Of a stretch of 64,000 nt of DNA, positions 32,001 through 47,204 are shown one piece after another. Position 1 is the first letter of the stretch; each line of letters opens with the position of its first letter. The notes under the pieces are model-generated. The model made no database searches, had not been told where the DNA came from, and worked only from the letters and a program-made list of their open reading frames with translations. The DNA lies in NCBI RefSeq assembly GCF_001039355.2, contig NW_019775937.1, positions 1-64,000 of the forward strand. Reading direction: 5' to 3'. This DNA comes from Lingula anatina. Lineage: Eukaryota > Brachiopoda > Lingulata > Lingulida > Lingulidae. The translations under genes were made by a program, and so were the position numbers.

Positions 32001-33875
32001 AAGGAAGCTGGTAAAAAATAGTCTTAAATATCTGTGAGCTATCTGATTGTTAACATTTGTCTGAATTTTCATCTATTTTCATGAGATATTTTATCTTCAC
32101 AAGCAACAACCTTTACTCTAATTTTGCTAAAGTGTCTGTATTTTTAGGCACAGAAATAAATAAATTATGAAAAGATAATTAGTAAATAAATGAAAACACT
32201 GCTGTGGGAAATAAAAATTGTTATCTGAGGCATCCCAGCTTGTTCTCCCATCATGATGAATTCACAGCAATCATTGGTCACAGAGTTGGCCAGGTTATAA
32301 TTAACTTTTACCTTATTAATGGAATAGCAGTATATAACAGTATGTATGATAGACTTAGATACAGCTCCTGTTATTAAAACTACTTTGGTATGTGTGAAAT
32401 TGGTGGAGACTGATATTATTATTAATACAGATACAGGGCACCAGGAGTGTTATTGCCATGCCCCATTACTGCATGGTATCAACCCTTCTTCATAGTTATA
32501 TTTGTTATCCATGTTTGTGTTGTAATGATTTATTTGATACTGCTGAACTATGGATAAATATGGCATGCCATATCAGCTAGTGGTGGTAGGGACATATAAG
32601 CTGACAGAGCTTATCGCACACCAAATCTGAATTTATTTCACCCCAGTTATCGCACATTGGGGGAAATGGCATGAATGGAGAGATTAATTCACAGTTGTTG
32701 AACAGTCAATTCTGTGGCTTTGTGAATTAATTTTGGCATCGTATCTATTATCAGTCATCTGAAATATCAGGACCCTTCTTTCCTTCTTCCGGTCCACAAT
32801 GTGTTGTGCTGGAACCTATAACAGACAAGAAAAACATTTATTCGGATGAGTAAAGCATGTGGGATGTGATTGTCCACTGCATGCTAATAGTAATTAGTTT
32901 GTAGATTCCATAAAGAGGGGATGCTTGGTGACAGTAGGCTGTGGTATTGACATAATCAGAGACAAAACCTCAATAAAAACTTTGTTGCTTTCGTTTGATA
33001 CAAAGTAAACACCTGTCTTTTGAGCACAGTCAGGACGAGGGACATCCCTCTTTGTCATTGCTACTTGGTGTGACATTTTTGTACATTTTGGTATTTGATG
33101 TTAAAGTGTCACATTTGGGTGGTCTTAGATGTTTTATAAAGGAAGAAGCAAAGTGAATATAAAATGGTTTGATATTAATAGACATTTATTATCAGTAGGT
33201 GTAATGGTATGATATATTTTTGTAACTTCCTCTTCTGAGTTTGTCTTACCAGGCTGCATTTTTCAGCAACATTTCAACATCAACGTAAATTATGAAAGAA
33301 ATAGACCTTTCATTATAAAAAAGCTATGTCATATAGATTTTAAAAGTTAAAAACCTCTATGTAAGGTTATTAAAGACAATTACAATTTGACACAAAACAC
33401 CTAGAAACATTGACATTGATCCATTTCCCCTCCCCCTCTCCCTTAGATCTCTATGGGACCTGTTGTGCCTCATTTCTGTGGTGTGGGGACTGTCTTTACC
33501 CCCTGATTCTCAGATGCATACTAATGATAACAGGCTGCCTTTGCTGAGTATAGTGGGGACGAGTGAGTGAACGAGCAGCAAGCAGTAGTAATTCACCGCC
33601 TGACGCGTCCTTGTAAATAGGTTGACAGGTAGATCAGGGAAGGTCACTTTAAGCTGTGTGGTTTCTACAACAGGTGAGTTTTAATGGCAGGATTCTGTCG
33701 ACTTTGGGTAAAATCACCCGAAATGTGCATTTTAGGTAATGATGGATGTTTGTGATGTTGTCCATATTGTCGGAATGTCCACTGGGTAATGCAAGGTGAA
33801 CGACCATCAGTTGTTGACATTCCGAGCTGTACTATAGTCCTAAGGCTAAAAAAATCAATGGCTGATTTCAGTCAA

Positions 33876-34100
33876 GTTAAATAGATGCACAGACAATATA
33901 TATTGATTCTTATTACTGCAAACTTATGGTTAGATGATGACACTTAGAATAATTGTCAATTGAAATACAGGGATGTTTGATAAAGTTAAATAGATACACT
34001 GACAATATGTATTGATTCCCATTATTGTCAACTGTTGTTGAATGATGGTAAGATGATGACATTTGAAATAATTGTCAGTTGAAAGGCAGGGAAGTTTTAA
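33876..34100. repeat. Tandem duplication, 109-bp period
   Basis: GTTAAATAGAT begins at 33876 and 33985. Both copies continue with ACAATAT(A/G)TATTGATTC, AGATGATGACA, and AATAATTGTCA(A/G)TTGAAA. The duplication is diverged by substitutions and small indels. Confidence 0.8.
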
Positions 34101-37100
34101 TTGAAAAGACAAATATTATATTCATAATTGGTATATTGCAATTACTTATAAAATGCTATGAGGTTGGATTTGAATTGGATAACTGCTGTAAACAGTGCTT
34201 TCAAAAACAATTACATTTAGAATGGCTAGATTCACTCCATTGTAGTATAGAAGATAGTATTGTTGTGTGATAAGATATATTACTGATCCCAAACTGAGCC
34301 AGGCACATTGCATGATGATGCCAATTAAAGAAACAAATTAACAATAGAGACAATTGAGGACGCCGCTTGAGAAGAATGTTTTTCACATAATTAGATAGAC
34401 ATTACAAAAAAAAAAGAAAATGTTTGGACGCTTTTCAATGAAAGACACTTCTATGCTTCTATTAACCAACTTATTTACAAAATAAGTCAGTTCAAATTAA
34501 AAGGTTGTGGCTCGTTTACTGAGGTAAAAAAATGTTCAAAATAATCAGGTACAGAAATCTTCAAGTTAGCAATTTAAAATAGCAAGTTCTGTTGTAACTC
34601 CACATAAAGCAATATGAAACCAAGAGAACCTGGGAGAAGAGAGAAACCATACACCTGTATAGGTCATATCTAGTCAGTGATTTTCAACTAACAGTAGAAT
34701 GGATGTTTACAAAATAACACATTGTGTAGGTTCTTTCATCAAATACATTGTAGTGGTAGAGCTAAGCGGCCTGCAAACTTTGATACCGGAGCCGAGGCAT
34801 TGACTGTATTAGTTTCAATATGACACAAGGAGGATTGTGCACCTTTTCAGCGTGGTTGAGAACTTAGCCATTTTTTTCTTGAAGTGTCTTGCATGTTTTT
34901 GAGTTAAAATGTCATATAAAATACAGGTGCATCGAGTTTTATTCGTACATAACTGAGCAGAGATGTTATGGTCTGTATTAATTCTCTTTATCAGATTTAT
35001 ATGGGAAATATGAAAATAGAATTTATGCCTGCTATTTGAGTTTGTAGTCATAAGAAAAAATACAACAAAGAGGGATTTGGGGTCTTTTGTCTAAGTTGAT
35101 GAAGGTTACTGGTTACCAGCTGCCCTAGAAGACTCGCTGAGCAACAATTAAGTACCGACATGTTAAGACAAAGAAGTGTCATTGTCATAAAACATCTCTT
35201 AAAAGTCATGGAGGGAATTAAAGTTGAATTTGAATACAGTCAAAGTCACCTCGTATACGGCACCAAATTGTTTTAAGTTTAGACCAAACAGCTTCATGCC
35301 AGTTTTATGACCATATTTTTACCATGGTATTGTACCATAAAACAAAGAGGAATTAAATTCTCCATGCCGTAACTGTCTTTTCTCCAAGGGGGGGACGCGG
35401 AGTTGTTTGCCCAGCGTTTAACCCCTACTTGACAACACTTGTCCCTGTTCATGTTAATTGGTCTTATCAGCTGATTGGCCACGGTGAAGTGCCGTAATGG
35501 CGCAATCACTGGTAGTATACTGGAGGCAAAAACAAACAGTGTGTCACGCCAGAGAGGCTCGGGTCTAATCCAGCTTTATGATAGAATAGGTATATGGCAT
35601 AAATTTGAAGATTTCATAGCAACCTATCTGAAACATACATTGAAGAATAGGATGACTAAGTATGATTAATACGCAAGAATATCTTGTATATAATAAACAA
35701 CTTTACTTATAAAAGCATATACATATTTATATTAAAAGAAGTATGCAAAATATTTATGAGAAGCTTAAAATATTAGTTTTAGCTAATTTTGATCTAAAAT
35801 CATGTAGAAAAGAAAATGTATGGATAAACCTGTGGGTGATTTCCATGGAGTTTGAATCAAATACCTGTAAAATATTATCATAAATATTGCTTATTATAAT
35901 TTGTGCGCAAAGAAGAGATGAAACCATCTTTCCATTGTTTTGTCTGTCTTTATCAGTGCCATAGGTAAGCTAGGGGAGGGTAATGTCAACCTTACTAGCT
36001 ATATCCTTATAACTTTATCTCAGGAAGATGTTTACTTCTATGAATTTAATGGACCAATGATATTAGAGCAGCCATTGAAGTTCCTCGGCACACGTATTGC
36101 TGATAAGTAGCTCTGATAACGTGACCTATCTACACACATTTAGGTAAAGACACAGAGGTTGTAGTAATAGTGCACACGTACAAGACAGAGGTTGTGACTT
36201 ATTTGTTGGTGTTGACACTTTTATTTGGATATTTGTACTGAGGAAGTGTTTTTTTTTTTCAAAAGAACTGAATTGACTTATAGGGAAGGAGTAGGGGCTG
36301 ATTTCTGTTTTAAGGATGTTCAGTTAAAGAGAAGCTACAGACTTGTTCAGGTGAGCAGAAAGGTGTTGGGTTAGGGGTATTGGGTTGACTTAAATGGTTT
36401 GATCTGCATATATGTGAATGTATGGAAAACTACTTTCAATGCCTGGAATATAAAGAAATGATTGGAGCTAAAGGTGGAATTTTTTGACACAGAAATTATT
36501 GATTGATAAATATATAGAGGTGAATGTTGCAAACAATGTATAAGTTATAGCTATGTATGGTATACAACTTATGTCAGTAAGGTGAATGCTATTTATACTT
36601 CATGTAGTAGTGTAAAAAGGGTGCAGTGCCATTTGATTGCTTTGTTTTTCTGTAATTTGTCTATAATGCCTTTTCACCCACTAGATAAAAAGATTAATCT
36701 AAAAAGCAATAGCCAGTGTGCTCTCCGATGTGTTTTCTTATCTTTCCCATTTCGACTATTTTTAGATAAGTCATCTGATTCATAAGTATACATAACTGAA
36801 TCACACACTCATTGCTTAATTTTTCAAAGATTCCTTATTCAAGTCAAAAACTTTATAACACTGTACAAGTACCTGTTTCACTTGTGACACGTGATAAAAA
36901 AGTGGGTCTTACTCATTGTATTCCTAACAGCTGGTCGACACCTACTCTACCTATCTTACTGAAAAACAAACAGAAACATGGAGATAGCACAAGGGAATTA
37001 TCAGCCAAGAGTCAAGTACATAGCGTAAAACCTGATAACATGAAGCTACTTCACCCTCCTTGAAGGATAACAGTGTGTTTTGCCCTTGTTTCTGCTCTGT

Positions 37101-39684
37101 CCTGTAGTTTTATAAAATCTGGGCTTAGATTAGCATTTGCATAGGAGATATATGACAACAGCTATAAATTAATTGATTTTCAATATAGAAATGATGAACC
37201 ATACAAAAAAGTTTTTGTTAGATATTTTAGATAAATTTGGCATAATTAAAACAGTAATTACTAGACCAAAATTATATCTGAGCTCACTCTTTCAATTTGA
37301 CTTTTTGTGATCTAGCTCTGTACCAATAATGCAGAAATTAATCAAAGGTATAAAGATAAAAGCAAACGGCAGTTCAAACTATGGACTGCTAAATAAATAG
37401 CATTGTTTTTTCCTTTATCTTCAAAATGTAAAATCAATTTCCCGTTAATGCACAGTTAAGGAGTTGCCCTAATGGCTACTCTGCCATGTGGCTAGCATGC
37501 TAAGGGTGATGTGGATTGGTCAAATTGGCCTTGTCAAGTTCTGAGTGACCAAACAGTTGACATGAGATCATGATTTGGTATGATACAAATTCACTGTCTT
37601 TGTTAAAAGGCCATCTTTGAAGGCTATAATGTGTTGCATGCTGGTAAGTCTTCAGTTTTGACTTCAAAGAAATAAGATGAAAGTTACTTAAGGGGTCCTA
37701 TAGTCTGTGTATGGCACATAGAAATTTAACATGTGGCAGTATATTAGAAAGTTCAGTATATATAAATATGGCAGATGGCTAAATTTCAAGACAACAGTTC
37801 TAAGATTTCTGTGTCACAGAGAAGTAAATCCAAATCAATTAAGGTACAGCTATCAGAAAGACCTCTCCTTGTAATTATATTACCTCATCTTGGCTAGCTG
37901 TTAAGTGGACAAAGGTGACCATTTCTGGCCTCCCTCACATTGATAATGCCCATGGTGTTAAATGACTGGAACAGGTGCCCTTAGGGATGAAATGTTAAGT
38001 GAACATAACTGTCTTTTGGTATTGAATTAGTTTGTTATTATATGGTGTTAATATATGTGCAGAGTACTCCTAAATGAGACTTAATCGAGGGGTTTTAGCA
38101 GTTCTCCCTTTTAGGCCCCAGCAGGAATAAAGCAATCTACCAAAAACCAATTTCTTAGACTGAGTAGTCTAGACTTGTAGTGCAGTTACCTGTAATAGTA
38201 AGCATTGTTGGATTATATGTATATATATGCAGATGTTATCACTGGTGGCTGTAGTATTGGGGTATAATCACTGCTATGTATTTTCATATATAGTGTATAG
38301 TCTTTATATACATTGTATCTCACACATACCTTGGCACACATATACAAAACTGTAATATGTAAAATATTTTTGTTAGTATCAAAACATTTACAACATCAAC
38401 TAATGCTGTTTTTTTTTTCTCCTAAAAATCTTCAACAAAAGGAATGGAGTTTTAGGACATCTATATCCAAGGTACCCCACATTCAGTGGGCCTCGTCTCA
38501 TTGTTCTGATTATGAATTGAAAACACGGATCTCTTCGGGTGATAGGGTTGCATTTTAATGTCCTGTTGCACCCCAAGAAATGTCCAAACTACTGCAGCGT
38601 GAGCTGGGTCTGAATTGTTTGATGCCTGGACTGATACACCATTAGGGTCCAGTGCATTTGTCAGTGTCCAGCATTGCTTGGACAGATAAAGTGACCACTA
38701 AAGCCCTTAGTGGCCAGTGGACAGTTAAGTTATTGTCCAGGGTATTGATAGAGATAAAGATAGAGATGGTATCTATAGTTGGGATCGTTACTAGAGAGCA
38801 GTGATATTGAAGGTGTTGTGACTGGTGAAGAATTGGCTTGATTTTGATACCTCCCAAGCTGACGTTATCAGATAAACTCAGTGCAGGGTGTGAGCATGGC
38901 TACGCGTGCACGGCATGTACGTATGCATGCATCTACCTGCGTGCGCATAGTCTTGTTTTTGATTCATGATCTGGTGTTATTCATTCCTTGCATGGTTGTA
39001 TTCAGAAAGTTACACTCTACCTGACAGATGAAAACACAAATATGCAAAACATTGTGATCCATAAAAGTCGTGCATTATTCAGTGCCTGCTCATGTATTTC
39101 TCTTCTTTGTCACCTCGGTTATATTTCTCCACACTGCAGCATCTCCTGCTTGTTGATTTATAGGCACAAGACACACAATTTACACTGTTTGCAAGATTTG
39201 CCTTCAAGGCATTACAAGCAATTCTAAAGATAAATTGTATCATTTTTTTGTAGTAATCATGGGATTTACAGATAATAAGGCACCATAGTACATGTGCCTG
39301 CTGCTTTTCATATTTTTCTTCTTTTTTTTTAAATAGAAGGTCATAGATTAGTATATGCATCTATTGCCTTGTTAAATGTTTTTGTGACTAAAATTGTATC
39401 ATATTAAATATTAGGTTTGTTAAAACTGTCCACATGTCCTGTTCATACAAGGCTTTTAGGCCTTCTTCATTAATTTGATGGTCCTTGACACCAGCACAAA
39501 TTTTTATAAGTATCCTTCAAACAACTCATGGACTTAGTGCCTGCCTTGTTCTACAGTGTCACCATTCACTTTCATTATTGTCATCTTGTCATCTTGTCAC
39601 CCTGTGGACAGCTTCATAGCGGGCTATCTCCGTGGTGACAAAGGAAAATGTCATCTCCAGCCAGACGCGTGCAGGGCTTGTGCT

Positions 39685-39698
39685 GTTGCCATGGTAAC
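39685..39698. promoter_or_regulatory. RFX X-box
   Basis: GTTGCCATGGTAAC fits the symmetric RFX-factor consensus GTNRCCATRGYAAC at every position. RFX factors act on ciliary and neuronal genes. Occupancy is not known. Confidence 0.45.
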
Positions 39699-40387
39699 TG
39701 GAGACCTGGGTTGAATTACTGGCTGGAAACATGGGGCGCTTCTTTTTGTCTGTAATGGTGAGAGAGAGAGAGAGTCCTTTATCGTCCTTTCCACCTTTAT
39801 TTGTTTAAACTGATTTATGCTCAGTATCACAGACTTGCACAAAATACCAAATATTTTGGAGTTCATCGTTAAATGATTAATAGTACCATCAGATTTCACA
39901 TTATAGCTCTTCCATATTAATGTATTTCTGCCATATGAGAGCTGAATTGGAGCTGCATGCAGAAATATCAGTTTATAATTTTGGTGTAATTTTCCTTGGT
40001 GGATGCCACACTTTCTATATCCAACTGGGACATGTATGATAGCGTTATATATGATTTGATAATAGCATGGTTTAAGATTACTGAGGTATTATATGTAGAG
40101 ACAAGAAATTTGACGCGAAAATTGACTTAACTCGTGATCAAGTCACATGTAGAGGTGGTTTTCACTTAATGTTTTTACAATAAAGAAAAAAAAGCAAGTT
40201 GGGGGGAAAGTAAATTTCAAATTAATTAAATCAAGCAAAATACATGTGGAATAGTATTCATTTGGATATCATTGCTATAATAATATGTTACATGGAGCCT
40301 TTGTTTTATGAATTTACTAAGTGGAAAAGTCATAGAGTTTTTGGACAAGGGTAGAAATAATGTCATAAAGTGACCCATATATAACCT

Positions 40388-40555
40388 CAGGGGCGGATTT
40401 AGGCCGTCTTCTGGGTCTTCTGGAAGACGGTCAGATTTTCAAGTTTACATTGTCAGCCATCTAATGTTTTCTGTCGGAAGACGGTCAAAAATCGAAGATG
40501 GATCAACAAAGATAATTTGGAAGACTGTCAGAAAATATCTCTGGATCCGCCCCTG
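40388..40555. mobile_element. CAGGGGCGGAT-ended MITE, copy 1
   Basis: 168 bp with inverted ends CAGGGGCGGAT and ATCCGCCCCTG, flanked by an exact 5-bp duplication AACCT (40383-40387 and 40556-40560). Subterminal AGACGGTCAGA and AGACTGTCAGA blocks extend the arms. A second copy lies at 54537-54692. No coding capacity. Confidence 0.9.
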
Positions 40556-42473
40556 AACCTGTACTTTTTTTTTAAACAAAACACCAAAGCACGTGCATCT
40601 TCCTAGTATAGACAACAAAATAATCACCCCAAATACACCCAGCTTAGCTTGACTTCCAATGCAGGCTAAGCCTGATTTTATTAAAGACTCCACCAACAAA
40701 AAACTCGGCTTCATTTTTCACCACCTGTGTATTGTAGCGGTGCTATAAGCTGGGAGCACCATTAACAAAGGTAGCAACTCCCATCTTCACTGGCGCTGCA
40801 TCCCTGACTTGTTGTTAAGCTATCTTGTGACATGTCCATCTTCCATAAGTCGTTTATTATGTTTTTGTCCTGACAAACCACTGATCACAGAGTAGCAGCT
40901 CTGGCTAAACCTTCTATTAGTGGCCTGTGTCCAGTGGTAATGAAGAATACAATGGTAATAGGGATTTTATGAAGGTTGTTGTGTAATGCTGTTTTAGTTA
41001 TTGAATTGGAGCCCTATCGCAGTGCCTTGGTGTCTTTGCTGCACAGATCATATGTCTTCTATTACTGGTCAACCTGCAAAGTGGACAGAACCGATTCTGC
41101 AGTATTCAAGAGTTGAACGTGGTGAATCCGGGTTTTTTTAGATGGGCATTTATTATTTTTCATTAGGCAATGGCCTATTGACATTTTTTGTGCAGATCTT
41201 TTTGTCCATGGACTACCTTAGTAACCATTAACACTTGAATTTCAGTATTTTTTGTAGTTGCATAATTTATCAGAACTATACCTTTGTAATAGCACTTTCT
41301 CCCTTTTGTGAAACTTTATAAAATGGATATAACATTATTGTTACAAACCACCTTACTTATATGTCCATGCTTTAAAAAAAAAAAAAAGAACAAATGTCTT
41401 TCACTGATTTCATATTTGAAATGGTGTGCTGCATCCCCTTTCTCCATCCCTGTCATCCTTCAGTTGTACTTAGAACCACTTTGATATTCAGAAGAAAATA
41501 GGATCCCCATCTAGGTTTCCACTTTTGATAGATGTAGTATTTTTGTGGTGTCCATTCTCTGAATGACCACCTGATGGAGTGTAGTGATTTAGGCAGGTGT
41601 ACGAGATCGCGTTTCGCTTCTAAATATCTTGTGTTTACTGAAGAAGATAAACGCTAGGCACAATAGCCTGGGGGAAATTAGGTGTCTTTGACAGTTTCCT
41701 TTCTCAGCTTTTCTTTATTTTTCCTTTGATAGATAAGAGGTTATGGATACTTGAACTCCTGACAAAGTTTTGGTCATCTCATAGTGGCTCAGAGAGGAGG
41801 ACGCTACTTGCTATAGTTTAATATTTGACAAACTACTTAGACAGGAGTTGGTATATATAAAAAGAATTTAAAAAAAGTTTAATAAGTGGCGTTCTTTAAG
41901 ATTTGGATGTCTTTTGCAGTCTTAAATTTGATATTCTGTTTTATTGAAAGTGTTAGTAGACTATAATAGCTCATTTCTTCAAAAATAATTGTGTTATTAA
42001 TGCTTATGTAGGCAGGTGTGGTAAATAAAGTGCCAGGATCTTTTTTAAAATTTAATTTGACATTGAAGTAACAACACATTTTTATTCTCACATTTCTGTC
42101 TTATTTCCCTAATGATATCTTCACTTGTGATTTTTGATATCTTAATGTGTAAAAATACATAACTGTCCATTTTGTATCTAAATTACAATAATTTTGGTGC
42201 CTGAAAACATGCAAATTACAGGCTTTAAATTGCTTGCAATTAATATGGCAGAATTGGAGGAAAGGGTATCATTATTATTTTATCTGCACTATTGGAAATG
42301 ATAATGGGTAGAGAGGAGCTGTTAGCAATGAAACAAATGAGGAATGAAATTGGTCTAGGATTAAGGTTCAGAACCTTGGTTTATTTGAGATTTTTACTCA
42401 TTTAATTATTTGTTTTAGTTTTATTATAGCTTAGATTTAAAGAAAGATTGAAAACTAATTTTTAAAATCAACG

Positions 42474-42515
42474 TTAATTAATTAATTAATTAATTAATTA
42501 ATTAATTAATTAATT
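42474..42515. repeat. (TTAA)n microsatellite
   Basis: About ten uninterrupted TTAA/ATTA units. Confidence 0.9.
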
Positions 42516-43249
42516 TTTGCAAATGAAAAAAAGAAAAAAAAATAACTTGTGAGTTGAAAGATGGATCTTACTGCATGTATCACCTCTTGTGGACCCCCTT
42601 TTTACCCCTGCCCCCCAACATAGGCCCCCTAATCCCCAGCACAGGCCCCTTAACAGTCAAAAATATTAAGTGCAGAAAACATGATAGCGTAGGCAGAACT
42701 ATCAAGTTGACATCTTTAATGAGTTAGATATGTAAATCAGTTGATGTGGGGTACGAGGATTCTGATGGCTGAGAATAGAGACAAAGGCATGTATGACATT
42801 GGGGGTGGACGCTAGCGAAGGTTAAACTGTTCACTTTTATTCGCTGGGGTATCAGGTAGTTCTTTGTATGTGCATTTTTTTCCTTTGCATTTTTCCAGCA
42901 TTGATTATCATTGTTTTTGTGCTTTGGAATGTTAAACACTATATGGTACATATTGTGAGTGTTGTAATATTCATAAATTAAACTGAGTTTGTGAGTGTTT
43001 TGAAGAAGTGACTGCACTTTCTGTGATGTATTTTCAATTTGGAGAGGAATTTTATGGTTTTATGTTCAGCTATCAGTCTAGGTAATTTCTTCTGTTTTTT
43101 TTTGTGTGTCAAGGTTAATACAACTATTTGTGACTATGTTTTGTATAAAGATGATTCAAATGATTTTTTATTATTTACAGGTATCTCTCATGGAATTGTG
43201 AAGATCTGTTTGTCAAGAAAGGTAAGGGACTTCAGTATTATGTGTGTCT

Positions 43250-43250
43250 G

Positions 43251-43281
<31 letters not shown>

Positions 43282-43292
43282 GAGAGAGAGAG
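43250..43292. repeat. (GA)n microsatellite
   Basis: GA run with one GG interruption. The frame that crosses it encodes only Arg-Glu repeats and is not a gene. Confidence 0.9.
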
Positions 43293-46200
43293 TTGGGACT
43301 CAGATTCATGAAACGACTCCAATACATGATGGTGTCAGACATTTGACAGTAGCTGACCATTGTTGTCATATAGTATCAATGTCTAGTGTAGCATTAAAAC
43401 TAGACTGTCTCTTGTCCAGTGCCAAGAATGAGTACAGTCCATGTCTTTAGCGACAGGAAGAAGAGGGGGGTTTTGCTGTTAATTCAATAAAGGTCGTGTG
43501 GGCAGAGAGTAGTTTGTGGGGTATACACATTCAAAACACGGAGAAGGAACAAGAGGGTGTAGCGATTGAAAAGATATGTAAATGAGCCTACCATATCTAA
43601 AAGCTGGCTTGTCGCTATAATTTATGGTTATTACTGGGGAAGGAGAGCGCCTAGACCCACCAGTGTCCTACTACGACGTGACTGTGGTCATAGCATAGCA
43701 GTATATGAATAAAAGTGACAGAATAAAAAATATGTTAAAGGAAGTGGAGAAGGAAAGAGGGAAAAAGAGACTTAGAAGTCTAATATGAAATTAAGGCAGA
43801 GATGTAAACATTGAAAAAAAATTATGAGGATAGGGCATGTAACAATATAATGAGAACTTGTAAGAGAAAAGACACATTTCACAATTATAGAATAATTACA
43901 GTCTATTATCACTGGCAGTGCAAACACACAGAATGCATGCTACATATTGAAAACAGTTTATGATAATTTTGAAAACACAATCGCAATCCTCAACATCTTT
44001 ATTTGATTATTTTCTTGAAACAGAAAGTAAATCAATTAAGATCTCACTCATTGCCCACACATGATGTAACTGTAAGTCACAGTGGAGCAGCTTCTGGGTC
44101 AATTAACTGTCAGCCTGCTACTTCATGTACTGCTGCTGTCTTGATGCCAGCTCCAGGGAATTGGAAAGTGATATATTGGAGAATTACTAAGTGACCACTT
44201 CAGCTAAGGTGGTTCTTAATTATCATTAGCCTTGCATGAGGGTTACAACAGGTGCTGCTTCAGGCCTATGAATTATCATAAAAAAATTATGTATTAGAAA
44301 TATCAAGGACGTTTTTTTTGGCTTCCTCAAGCATTATCTTTTCTTTTCTCTTGGGGAAACCTTAGTGTTTTCACTTTTTAAAAATCCCCACATGAACAAA
44401 GACATCCTGATTCAAAGCGTTATCTATGGTTTTTATTAATTAGATGAGAGTTCAGACCATGCTTATTCTATCATTTCCTATAATAAGTGAGCTATCATAT
44501 TTAATTACATTTAAATTGAAGAGACTGTTAAATCTTTCAGACTGTCATATTAACTCATTGGGCAGGTGGTTCAACAAAAAAGAGACAATGACATACAGTG
44601 ATTTAGATATGAAATGAAAAAATGAACAATACCGCACCGTTTAGCTCATAATTGGTTAGTGGCGTTAAATGCACTAACTGCATTTCATTTATGTGCTCCG
44701 TTGAGTACAAAATGGGTGAATAATTCTGATGTTTTTAACCCTATAGGGCAAAAGTGAATCCGCCAGTCTATCTGGTGATTATAGATTAATAACAAGGCAT
44801 TTTACAGCAAAAATTATAGTTGTAGGGAATAGAGCATTTTTTTTTTCAATTTCAAGATTACCATTGAGTTATGAGGGTGGTGAAATTGTCATTTTTGGCA
44901 AACATTTTGTTGTAATTGGCATACAATCATAAAAAGCTCTAATGAGAATATTATCCAATAATACCATTAAAAGAAGATAACAGACATATAAATGTTTTCT
45001 TATTCTTGTCTTACATATTCTTATGATTACCAAAACTCGGTACCATATCATTTAAGACAGAAAACAATATTTATTAACTAAGAGTTTTTAAAACAAAGCC
45101 AAAACAACCCACCCATTTTTGATAAGTCCCAGAAGCTGTTGGCCGTATCTATCGAGTGGACAATATATGTAGATGCCTACGAATACAGTCAGCTCAACTT
45201 TGGATGTCCTTGGGTGATTTTATTATGTAGGAACAAGTACACCGTGCCATATTTTGAAATGGGGTCATGATTCCATATTTCATATCTGTCCTCATCTTTT
45301 GATGTCTTCTTCCATGTGTCACAAATTGGTTGGTTATGTAGAAAGCAAAGATCAAGAGGGCATCAGAAGTTTCCGATAGCATCTTTAATAGGCAGGGAAA
45401 GTGCATTCATGGATCTGTATCGGAAGAAAGGGAGAAAGTAAACAGGCAAATAGATCTTATCTTTTATTGCAAGAGGACAATAGAAAAATGATATAACTAT
45501 AAAATAAATGTCAAAATAGGTTAAAAACTGATACATTGGATATAAGCAGGCCTGGTATAGATTAATGAGACAGTGTTGAATGATGGATAATTTTTCACTT
45601 TTGATGTCAATAACTACTGGTTTTCTAATTCTTAATCTACACAACAACAACAACATGAAATTGGTCAGTGAATGTGAAAACCATGCTGATTCTTAGACTG
45701 GTTTGTGTATTTTTTGTTCCAAATTGCAAGAAATAAGACAACTAGGTATTTTTCAAGGGGACAGTACTGTATAAAGTTGATAAGATGTGACCAGGGTCTG
45801 TTACAATACAACTACCTGGCAGTAATGTCATTAAGGCATGTAGTGGTGCTGTAAACCTCCCGGGGCACCTTTATGCAAAGTACCTCTTGAATCCTGTTTT
45901 TGTTTTATGCACAACTTAACGCCCATCAAGTTATCCAAGTATGCATTAAAGATAAATGTTGCTTTGTGTCGCTTCTTGTTTTTCTGCAGTTTAAGAAGAA
46001 AAATTGGTGTAATTTATAGCAAATCAGGTTAATGTGGCAAGAAATGGCACATTGTGCTTTTTAAACCATTGTATGGTAATGCAGTTTATTTTTATATGGA
46101 GGTAAGGTGTTTTCTTCAGTGGTTTATCTTTCCAGCAAAATTGAAAGAGATAACAAAAAGTTTGCAGCTTTCAAAATTTTCAGCTTGGAACTTGGGAGAA

Positions 46201-47167
46201 TAAGAAACATTTTTTTAAAGGTATGTCAAAGAACAAGGGTAAAAGTGGTCACATAGTGCAGTCTTCCCCCTTTGTGTTGTCTGAAATTTGATAATGTGTG
46301 CTGGACCCAAACCTCTGACTAAACGTTAATAAAAGGAAAAAAAGATTTTTTAGAGCTTGACATCCAGATAATGGAAGATTAGGACTTAGCTTTTAGCTTG
46401 ATGATATTTTGAAAGAGACTTGAATTAGATCGGGCATTTAAGGACTTACACAGAGCAGCAGTAAAATGATTTAAATTTGCACTTGTTAGTTTTTGGTTTA
46501 TAATGAGTGAATTTATGGTGAAGAGGGAATACAAATTTATGTGATTTTCCCTGTTCCTAGTTCTTCTTCATTTTTAGTTTGTAATTGGAAAGTGCCCTTT
46601 AAATATATATGCTTGTTTTGGCATGGACATTTATACACCATGTACTTTTTTCCATAAAACATACCCTTTGAAAACTTGTCATAGTAGTACAGTGTATAAT
46701 ATAGTCAAATAAATTCCTGAAAATAATTAATCTAAATCCTAAACAATAAGAGAGTAATAAGTACACTATTCTGACTAACCCCTCTCCATTGGTCCTCACT
46801 GCCTTTGCTAGTGGGTTACTCACTCTCTCTTTCTCTCTCTCTCTTGTGTACGAGGTATTACATTTCTTTATTTGGAAACCACAGCTATTTTTAATCAATT
46901 GCACTTCTTTGGCTGTCGATTGATTTCTAATTTTCAATAAACTGCATGTTTATTACAGTTTCAATGAAATCATAGAATGTTGCAGTACCGGGTTATGTTA
47001 TGTGTTTTGTTTTGTGGCTTTCGCTTGTTGGTTCAGATGTTTGTTGAGCAAATTCTCTGCATTTTATCATGCTTTTGATCTTGTTTGGGGAATAGTAAGG
47101 TAGCGTAATGTACCTGAAGTGGAGCAAAAAGGACAAGTTATAATCCTTTCTGCTTCCCTTGCCACTA

Positions 47168-47168
47168 C

Positions 47169-47204
<36 letters not shown>
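47168..47204. repeat. (CT)n microsatellite
   Basis: CT run with one TTT interruption. A similar shorter run lies near 46821-46842. Confidence 0.85.

Larger units (their letters stand above)
31129..40382. other. Noncoding, repeat-poor stretch
   Basis: No gene supported. It contains two small diverged tandem duplications (31780-32000 and 33876-34100) and one good RFX X-box (39685-39698). Short frames show no domains. Confidence 0.4.

Noticed and set aside
43244-43450. Arg-Glu repeat frame
   Set aside because: Translation of the GA microsatellite.
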